DNA of 64,000 nt, from NCBI GenBank assembly GCA_951217055.1, contig OX578277.1, positions 102,241,511-102,305,510 on the forward strand, in the 5' to 3' direction. The first letter of the stretch is position 1. Each line of letters starts with the position of its first letter. Position numbers and translations under genes: made by a program. This DNA is from Gerris lacustris. Taxonomy: Eukaryota > Arthropoda > Insecta > Hemiptera > Gerridae. Positions 57,218 through 64,000 of the stretch are shown here, in pieces. The notes under the pieces were generated by a model. It saw only the letters and a program-made list of their open reading frames with translations, was not told the origin of the DNA and did no database searches.

Positions 57218-58428
57218 CTTTTTAATGAGGTCTAAGCATAATTAAATAGATAATAACTTTAAATTAAAGCAAAAGCTTCAAATGTTTTGATAATCTACAT
57301 AATATTATTTGTATTTAAATTATTTAAAACAGATACGAAATTCGTATTTAAATGAAAAACGAACACAGTGAATTTTTGCTTAATGTATTCGTATCAACAG
57401 GTGACAAATATAAACTAGAAGCTTTCAACCGAATAATTAAATTAAATGATCTCATTACAAGAAAAGCACTGTAAATAATATAGCATTGAAAAGCAACATT
57501 AATTTGACTTGCCTAAGCCTAAGCTTATCAAATAAACCTGTAGGCACTAAAATAATTATCACTTAAGACAATGTTACAAATAAAAAATAAATGTTTTCTT
57601 TTTAAATTTACTGACACGACCACATTAAAGAATTAATAACAAGCGAAAGAGTCCAAGCTCTTATTCCTTCTCATTTACATTTATTTTCCCCACCTTTTAC
57701 TAGTTAATTATTTACATTAGGACTTAACACCTCGGAAATGTAAACAAAGAAGATGTTTAAACACTTATCATGAAGCTAGATGTACTTAAAAACTTTAACT
57801 TTTGTAAAGATCAAATACATATTTTGGCACTATTCTAATAACTACAATCATGTATATAAATTTTAAAACTTAACTTATATATACTAAGTGTGCAATGCAG
57901 TTGTCTGCTTGCAATATTGAGCTGAGCGTGCATTTTAATCTTAAATTTTATTTATGCGTTAAAAAAACCAAGGAAACCATTTGATTTATAAACAGCTGAT
58001 CGAATATATTAAACAGCTGATGGTTTACAATAAACATATTTATTTGTAAACAACAGAAATCGGATCAAAAATAGTAATATTTCTAATTTTGAATTAACAA
58101 GCATTTTTTTTCTCCTGTTTTTCTATTTTATCCCCCTCTTAAAGGAAAATATTACAAAAGTGAACTTAACAACAATAACTGAACTCTTAAAGAGCTTTCC
58201 AACGACACGCTTCATGAAGGGTATATACTATTTTAACTTTTGTACCCCGTACCCCTGTGTATCAATTTGGACCATTTCAGATGTATACCAACCTCCAACC
58301 TGTGGTTGGTCACTATGACCGTGCCGAATTTTGTACGGATCGGTTCAGCCGTTTAGGAGGAGTATGTGTCCAAACAAATGCAAAGTGTAGTATAAGATAG
58401 TCAAAATAAAATAAAATATATCAGTCAA
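56889..58428. other. AT-rich DNA with a family-1 scrap and poly-A
   Basis: About 57020-57173 is a degraded family-1 3' end (GATTTCTGTCTATGAATTAT, CTTCCGTCACTTTCGGTAA, GGAAGC). A 29-base A run occupies 57187-57215. The rest is AT-rich with no gene recognised. Confidence 0.5.
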
Positions 58429-59159
58429 TTAGAGTAGCATATTGCTTTATCGCGTCCTTTGGCGAATAGTGCAATGATTTAATGCTTTTACTACCTATTT
58501 TTTGCTAAATTTATTTAATTTTCTTCCTTTTTCGGTTCCGAGCTTACCGAAGGTAACGGAGCTATGTGATCGTTCTGAAAAAAACGAAAACATTTTATGT
58601 CTCCGATTTCAAAAATTCCAATACAGAAATCCGTTTCACACATCATGAAACTGTTGGTCGGCCTGTCCGTCTGCCGCTCAATTTCTGCGAACCAAAATAT
58701 CTTAAAAACTACACGTCCTATTTTTGGTTTGTAAATGAATTTAGAACGAAATGAAATTTGGATTTTAGATCATACTTAGCCTATTGTTGGCCCCATATAA
58801 GTGTCAACCTTTCAACTTTCTGTACCAATTTGTTTCTCTTCCACATTTTTTTCTCTTTCACACATACATTTATTTATACCTATATCTTCAAAAGTACTCA
58901 TATAATTTTTATTTAATTTGGATGGTTTATCGAAAGTAGCCCGGAGATAGCACCAGATAACTTGAAACCTTCTAGGTACGCTCTATAACTTCTGCTAAAT
59001 TGATACTTAATTTCATTTAAAAGATCAAAACAATTTTGACATTAAAAAACGGGGGAAACAATTAAATAAATTAGGCAATAATGGTTTGTAAAAGCATAAA
59101 ATCAATAAATACATGATAGGATGCGAGGAAGCTATGTGCCACACTAATTGTCAGTCTAC
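58429..59159 (-). mobile_element. Family-1 element with both TIRs, 731 bp
   Basis: The left TIR (TCAGTCAATTAGAGTAGC) leads to the hairpin GTTCCGAGCTTACCGAAGGT, then AACGG. A complete reverse core follows, ending with ACGGGGGAAACAATTAAATA and the right TIR (GATGCGAGGAAGCTATGTGC, then TAATTGTCAGTC). The two outer segments match over about 110 bp. The plus frame at 58566-58754 is repeat sequence. Confidence 0.9.
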
Positions 59160-59640
59160 TTTAAATTTTTCAAAATTGTCTTGATTTTTTACACGAATAA
59201 AAGTATCAATTTAGCAACTTTTAATGATCACAGGAGGTTAAAATTTATCTGGGGCTATGGGCTAATTTCAAAAAATGTCTTTAAAATCAGACGAGTACTT
59301 TTGAAGATTTAGGTGAAAATGTTTGTATGCATGTGGATGAAAAAAGATAAACAAATGGGTGAAGAAGGTTGTTGGTCCCATATAAGTCTCAATATGGGAC
59401 CAACAATGGGCTAATAATGACATACCACCAAATAGTTCATGTAAATCGGATGAATAGTTTTTAAGATATGTTTGGTTCGAAAAATTTGAACGACAATCAG
59501 ACGCGGTTTCAAAAATGTTCTCTGATGTCTGGAACGGCTTTCTGTCTTGGAATATATGAATATATCGGAATCGGAGACATAAAAATATGTTCATTAGATC
59601 GCTCACATAGCTTCTACTACCTTCAGTAAGCTCGGAAGTA
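59160..59640 (+). mobile_element. Family-1 forward core fused to previous copy
   Basis: Starts TTAAATTTTTCAAAATTG directly after the TIR and ends CAGTAAGCTCGGAAG, without its own left TIR. An internal hairpin at 59371-59404 (GTTGGTCCCATAT / ATATGGGACCAAC, 8-nt loop) shows a local strand switch. The minus frame at 59268-59606 is repeat sequence. Confidence 0.87.
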
Positions 59641-60246
59641 AAACATAATAAAAAAATAAAAGTACATTAAATAACTCAACATTTTTTTCTTAATATCTAC
59701 ATATTTTATTTTATACTATGTTAAAATATCACACATTTACGAAATTTTATTAAAATTTTATCTGACAAATATCGATATTATACAAGTGAATAAAACAAAA
59801 ATGCTATAAAAAAAAGAAGTTGGTAGCAATAAAAAAAAGGAGATAAAACCATTTAAAATTCATATGACAAATTTGTATAGAAATGAAAAACAAGTTGACA
59901 AGGAATTTGATTGGCACATTTATTAAATATTTACGATTTGAATTTGAAAGAACATCAAAGTCAGGATAGAGTGAAGATGAGTTAGGGAGAAAGAGGAATT
60001 TTACCAGCTTATAATATCATTTGAGTGATGCGTCAATTCATCGCTCTCCCCCTCAACATCCGCTGCAATATTCATGAATCATAAATATTAATGATGGAAT
60101 ACCATCACGAATTCGGCTGATTTTAATATCCTTTCGATCAATAAGACGTTAAACCTATTGACCAAATAAATAATACAAAAAAATTGATTTATCAAAGAGT
60201 AATATTTTCTAACGTTAATATTATTTACATCGAATTAATCAATTTT
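59641..60246. other. AT-rich DNA, no gene recognised
   Basis: Nothing supported. Confidence 0.4.
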
Positions 60247-60737
60247 TATTTTCTCATATACGTACACGTTTTAATGACCCCTGGGATTTCCTGGTTTTTT
60301 TAAAAAAAAAATGTCTGACTGTCGTCTGTAGTCTATACAGACGCATAGAGCCTAAACTGCTGGACCGATTTTGATGAAATTTTGCGTAATGGTTCAGAAG
60401 AATCATACCCTGAGGTTATAACGAGAAATGAATTTTAGCTATTAATTTGTGGGCGCTATAACGTTGCAACTATTTTTATTAAACATTTTTTATAATGTAG
60501 CACGATTCAATGCGAATTTAATAGTATAAGGTGTTTTCCCGGGAAAAATCTAGTTTCTGAGGAAATAGCTTAAACGTAGACAGTAAAAGGCCGAGTTCGA
60601 TTCCCCGCCGAAGAGAAGTTATTTTAATGTTAAATATTAATTAAAATTTAATCAAGAAAACTGGAAAACACAGGACCAACTAATTATGTAATCGTATATG
60701 ACAAAGTTTGAGTTGTCTCAGACCGATTTTTGATTTT
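60247..60737 (+). mobile_element. Family-2 copy, 3' truncated
   Basis: TTTCTCATATACGTACACGT, GACTGTCGTCTGTAGTC, CCGATTTTGATGAAATTTTG, GTTTTCCCGGGAAAAATC, CCGAGTTCGATTCCCCGCC and GTCTCAGACCGATTTTT occur in forward order. The opposite end is missing. Confidence 0.86.
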
Positions 60738-60879
60738 AAATATAATATAGTATTACTTGCAATTAATTTTTCTTTAAGTAATATATGTGATAACAATTTT
60801 GATCGAATGATAATGATTATCTTGAGAGGAGAGACTCTTATCATTAAATTAATTCAGTACATCGGATGAGTGTGTAAAT

Positions 60880-61198
60880 TAGAGGAGTAGGTCTCAAGGC
60901 CAACGCTTCTTTAGCCGACAAGGTGGTTGGCCAGGAAAAAGGGGAGGTGCCGTGGATTTAACTAAGGGATTGTCATGGTCATTTAGGGTTTCGTGGAATT
61001 TTATATATAGGAAAGAAGTATGGTCATGGTCATGTACAAAAAGAATTTAAGGGTCGTGGTAAATTGTGAGGTTAGAAACGTATAATGGGGAAGGTGATTT
61101 TTCAAAGGATCTTTGACTGGAGAGATTGGAGTCGTTAAGAATTTTAGTGATGGTGCTACCCCAGAGTTCAATTCCATACGTCCAAATAGGTTTAAGGA
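60880..61198 (-). pseudogene. Jockey-like LINE reverse transcriptase, C-terminal pseudogene
   Basis: The minus strand reads LKPIWTYGIELWGSTITKIL, then PLYVSNLTIYHD. The first word is the strongly conserved segment just after the RT domain of Jockey-clade LINEs, and PxYVSNxTIHxDL is the next conserved block. After a one-base insertion the tail continues with HETLNDHDNPLVKS and CRLKKRWP, then a stop before DLL, matching the usual C-terminal HPNPL and RRLKR-like motifs. The upstream RT domain is cut off at about 61198, where a sequence with MITE-like ends (AAAGCCTCGTCCAGAC) begins. No poly-A is recognisable. Not functional. Confidence 0.83.
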
Positions 61199-61521
61199 TC
61201 TAAAGCCTCGTCCAGACTACCGAATCGAACAGAGGAAACAAGCAGTAGTATAATAGGTATCTGCGCATGCCCAGTATAAAGTGCGCCTGCGCATATCAGA
61301 CTGGTCATGCGCAAAGGTCAATGCTCTACTTTTTTCCTATATTTATTACACTTAGGCTTTATTATAAAGGGATAGATGGATCTTTTGTGGGATCTTAAGA
61401 ATCGGAAAAGGAATTTATACCGTCTGTTAATGTACGTTTGGTTTTATTGCATAGAGCCCAAATCAATCGGCAGACAAGATGTAAGCCAATAGGTATCTTA
61501 TGGAAGAGGATTACGGGATTA
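61199..61521. other. Probable MITE end plus unique DNA
   Basis: AAAGCCTCGTCCAGACTAC at 61201 resembles the ends at 5231 and 36375. Inside are repeated words CTGCGCATGCCC and CTGCGCATATC, and GTCATGCGCAAAGG. No matching opposite end was found. Confidence 0.45.
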
Positions 61522-62340
61522 AGGCGGAAATACACATGCTAGTTACTCGCACAGAAACATACGAGTAGCTCGCAGAGGAGAGCTACTGGCATGTGTATAC
61601 ATCAAATAGCATGCGAGTGAAAAGCATGCTAGTAAATCGTACGGGGTTTGATTTTTGTCTTGCCAGTGGCACGAGTCGAGGGGAGGGGGTACTGATAAGG
61701 CACGTGTAAACAGGCCTGCCAGAGAAAGGTTGCTAGTAGCTAGCAGTCTCCCTCAGCCCTTCAGTCTTCAGTTGCGTTCCTTCCTTTCGCGGGTATCTGA
61801 CAACAACTCATCAACTTTCTCCGGAAGCATTCGCAATTGACTCCTAAAACCATTGACGTCCCCGAACCGCATTTCATTTAGTAGGCACTGACTCGCTCCA
61901 TGTACCTAATTCCCATCTAGCTATCCAATCGTTTACCCACATTCTTCGTGTCTTTTTATTATTTTTCAAATGTTTTAAAACACAGTTCTTTGCAAGTAAC
62001 AGAACAATCTGGTTAATTTCATTCCGCACCGATACATTCATAAGGTACATTGAAACAATTAATAAAACTATCAAAATTAATTAAATCGAATACAATTATT
62101 TCATAATTTATTCCGGCTAAAAGAAGGCAAGAAACGATAGCCTGTTTCAAAACTAGAACTGTGACTGGAATGTGTATTGTCATGCTCTAGTAGCTCGCAC
62201 AAGACTGATTATCCGGATGATACTAGCATGCTGTTTCACTGGCAAATGTACACTGCGTCTGCAGCATGCCAGCTACTGACGTGCTAGTAACTCGCCACTG
62301 GCATGCTTTTTTACTAGCACTTTGCTAGTGCTTTTTTAAA
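61522..62340. mobile_element. PIF/Harbinger-like element, copy 2
   Basis: Left TIR AGGCGGAAATACACATGCTA preceded by TTA. The interior is nearly identical to copy 1 (36375-37190). The right end is rearranged after GCCACTGGCATGC: a small inverted word (CTAGCACTTTGCTAG) and duplicated TGCTTTTTTA replace the terminal TTTCCGCCT. Confidence 0.88.
61768..62074 (-). pseudogene. PIF/Harbinger transposase N-terminal remnant, copy 2
   Basis: The minus strand reads KTRRMWVNDWIARWELGTW, then, in another frame, FRSQLRMLPEKVDELLS and DTRERKE. It has the same layout and the same frame change as copy 1. Compared with copy 1 it carries RARW for RARR-type changes in the WIxRR motif. Upstream residues (ending NCVLKHLKNNKK) are open to 62074. 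There is no DDE domain. The plus frame at 61655-61840 is its shadow. Confidence 0.7.
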
Positions 62341-62853
62341 AAATGCTTTTTTACTCTTTGGTTGTGGATGACTGGAGAATACTATTTTCCTTATTAATTT
62401 TCATTCTCAACAATTAATCAATCACGGAGGGAAAATCCCTGAATTAATTATCTACATCTATATGAAATAGGTATTTGTGGTTTTTGCGAGGTCTCCAGAA
62501 GCCCCCTATGAACTTAAAAAACTGAACTTGGCTCACTTAAAGTCTAGGCTAGAAAATTAGAAAGACCCTATAAAAGCCTATTCCATTATTTCTCATAGAG
62601 GATAGAATATCTAAAATTTTGAATGTTCAAGAAAAAATTATGAAAACTCAGTGGGATGTTGTATTGAGATTAAATCTAGTACGAAGATCAAATATGGCAT
62701 AAGATTTATTTTTGGAAGTACCCAATTGGTACCTGTAATTATAAGCGATAATTCTCGGTCTAGTTCTATTGTCGTAAATGTCGTCTCCTAGATTTGTGGA
62801 AAATTGAAAGCTTAATTCGGGACTAGGTATCGTTATTGACAGAGGAAATTATT
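62341..62853. other. AT-rich DNA, no gene recognised
   Basis: Nothing supported. Confidence 0.4.
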
Positions 62854-62854
62854 C

Positions 62855-62928
62855 TTCAGTGTAGCTTAGTTGGCAAGAGCATTATACTGGAAATATAGAG
62901 GCTCGTGGTTCGAGTCCCGGAGCTGGAG
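62855..62928 (+). tRNA. tRNA-like gene or tRNA pseudogene, anticodon GGA
   Basis: A perfect A box TAGCTTAGTTGG (62862-62873) and a perfect B box GGTTCGAGTCC (62907-62917) are followed by T10 at 62931-62940. The D stem GCTT/GAGC and the anticodon stem TTATA/TATAG pair well. The anticodon loop is CTGGAAA, giving GGA at 62889-62891. The acceptor stem TTCAGTG/AGCTGGA has one mismatch and two G-T pairs. The T stem CGTGG/CCCGG has two mismatches. GGA implies serine, but the variable loop is only about 5 nt, not the long arm expected of tRNA-Ser. A pseudogene or SINE founder is therefore more likely. Confidence 0.6.
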
Positions 62929-62944
62929 TCTTTTTTTTTTCTCT

Positions 62945-63378
62945 GTCTATCTCCCGTTGTTAATAATAATTATAATTTGATTTAAACTAATAGTTATTTA
63001 CGCACCAAGAGAGTAAAGTTAGGCATAATTCCCTGAGCAGTGAAGTTGCTTCCTATAAGGCGAAAGCCGAAGGAATCATGAATTTTCAAATGTATGACCA
63101 GTTTCTATTACATGTTTGGCAAAACTGGATACATTTACATGTTGTTGGTGTCTGTCTTTGGATATTTTCTGCCATGATTTATAGTGCTGAGCAATGCGTG
63201 TCCTTATTTTCCTACCAAATTGTCAGACATATAAAAATTTACAGGTCACCCAGATCAGCTTAAAATACTTAAATACGCATTTATCTTTAGTTTCGATCAG
63301 TTGTTTGACTGAGTCCAGAATGGTGCCTAAATGTGTGTCTGTCTTGTAACTGACTAAGTTTGTTTTAGTTTTGCATAA
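62945..63378. other. Unique DNA with a family-11 word
   Basis: About 62993-63085 has GTTATTTACGCACCAAGAGA and GGCGAAAGCCGAAGGAATCA, matching 45945-45995 in order. The frame at 63078-63263 has no domain. Confidence 0.4.
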
Positions 63379-63893
63379 TTTTTAGGGTCCGTAGGCAAAA
63401 CCAAGGACCCTTATATTTTCCTGCGTGTGTCTGTCCGTCCGTCCTCTCGCGTGCTCTCACGGCTACACCTTTCGTCCGATCACTTTGAAATTTGGCATGT
63501 ACGTGTCTTGTACCTGCCCACATATTTTAAAAATATAGCGAATTAAAACAAATATTTTTCAAAAAAATTAGGGTAAAAAAACTTAAGGGTTAAATTTTTT
63601 TTTTTTTTTTTTTCGACACCGTGAGGGGTATCATATGAAAGGGAACGTCGAGCTTATTACAAAAATATTACGTTTTTTTATAATTATGGTCTTTTCGATG
63701 TATTTATATGGTTGTAGTCCGGTTCAGTGGCAAAAAAATACTTTATCAGAGTGTGTTTTGAGAATATCAGACCCTTAGAATGGTTCAAAGTAAAGCTTTT
63801 AGCATTTTAAAAAAAACACTGTTTGTACACTTTACAGTTAAACACTATATAGTGTGGCCTACACTATGTGCTGACTAGCACACACTTGACCTG
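63379..63893 (+). mobile_element. Family-4 element, copy 2
   Basis: Opposite orientation to copy 1 (41655-42366). Starts TTTTTAGGGTCCGTAGGCAA, then AACCAAGGACCC. It carries TGTCTGTCCGTCCGTCC, TCCGATCACTTTGAAATTTG, CGACACCGTGAGGGGTATC and GTAGTCCGGTTCAGTGGC. It ends with TGTGCTGACTAGCACACACT, then TGACCTG. The second 15-bp inverted repeat is degraded. Confidence 0.86.
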
Positions 63894-64000
63894 TTTATTC
63901 CTATTTGTTCTGATAGCTTCCCTATTTAAGGTAGCAAATGATAGCTTAGGGTTTTGTTCTATTGGTTATAATGTTAATTGCTAATTTTTCTTGTTTTTAT
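63894..64000. other. Window edge, no feature
   Basis: Short AT-rich tail. Nothing supported. Confidence 0.4.

Overview
The window reads as AT-rich, repeat-saturated nuclear DNA from an animal, most likely an arthropod and probably an insect. This rests on decayed mariner, hAT, PIF/Harbinger, pogo-like and Jockey/I-type sequences, TA- and AT-rich spacers, and several non-autonomous families built around (GACA)n runs. There are no bacterial-style gene arrays, no ribosome-binding sites and no long ORFs. I found no convincing host protein-coding gene in 64 kb. The longest open frames (up to 211 codons) run through minisatellites whose unit length is a multiple of three, or through transposon repeats. 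This looks like intergenic or deep-intron DNA, or heterochromatin-like DNA.

Coding remnants are all from mobile elements: a LINE reverse-transcriptase fragment (about 26510-27130); the 3' end of an RNase-H-type LINE with poly-A and an 11-bp target duplication (50685-51520); a Jockey-like fragment on the minus strand (about 60880-61198); a mariner transposase C-terminal fragment (about 19100-19375); and two copies of a PIF/Harbinger-like transposase N-terminal remnant (36624-36835 and 61768-62074, minus).

Layout. 0-6 kb: unique AT-rich DNA, a 20-bp minisatellite and one short TIR element. 6-15 kb: family-1 and family-2 repeats, a 41-bp minisatellite, a 232-bp TA-flanked MITE and a family-3-related element. 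15-18 kb: a 196-bp-arm perfect inverted repeat and a second inverted pair, both with hammerhead-like hairpins. 19-25 kb: mariner remnant, a hAT-like element with an exact 8-bp duplication, two TIR elements and a second family-3-related element. 26-33 kb: a LINE inside a TIR element, a hAT-like element, then a 2.2-kb giant inverted duplication enclosing a 48-bp minisatellite. 34-46 kb: small hAT MITE, Harbinger element, AT microsatellites with a 100-bp palindrome, a pogo-like MITE nested in family 1, and a 576-bp foldback. 49-60 kb: family 1 and 2 composites with three nested insertions. 61-64 kb: Jockey fragment, second Harbinger copy, a tRNA-like gene and a family-4 copy.

The main theme is nested, palindromic, non-autonomous elements. 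Several families with unrelated ends share one internal module: a conserved approximately 40-bp stretch next to a (GACA)n-type run. Several insertions are datable by exact target-site duplications and reconstructable empty sites. Family numbers (1-4, 9-11) are labels invented here.
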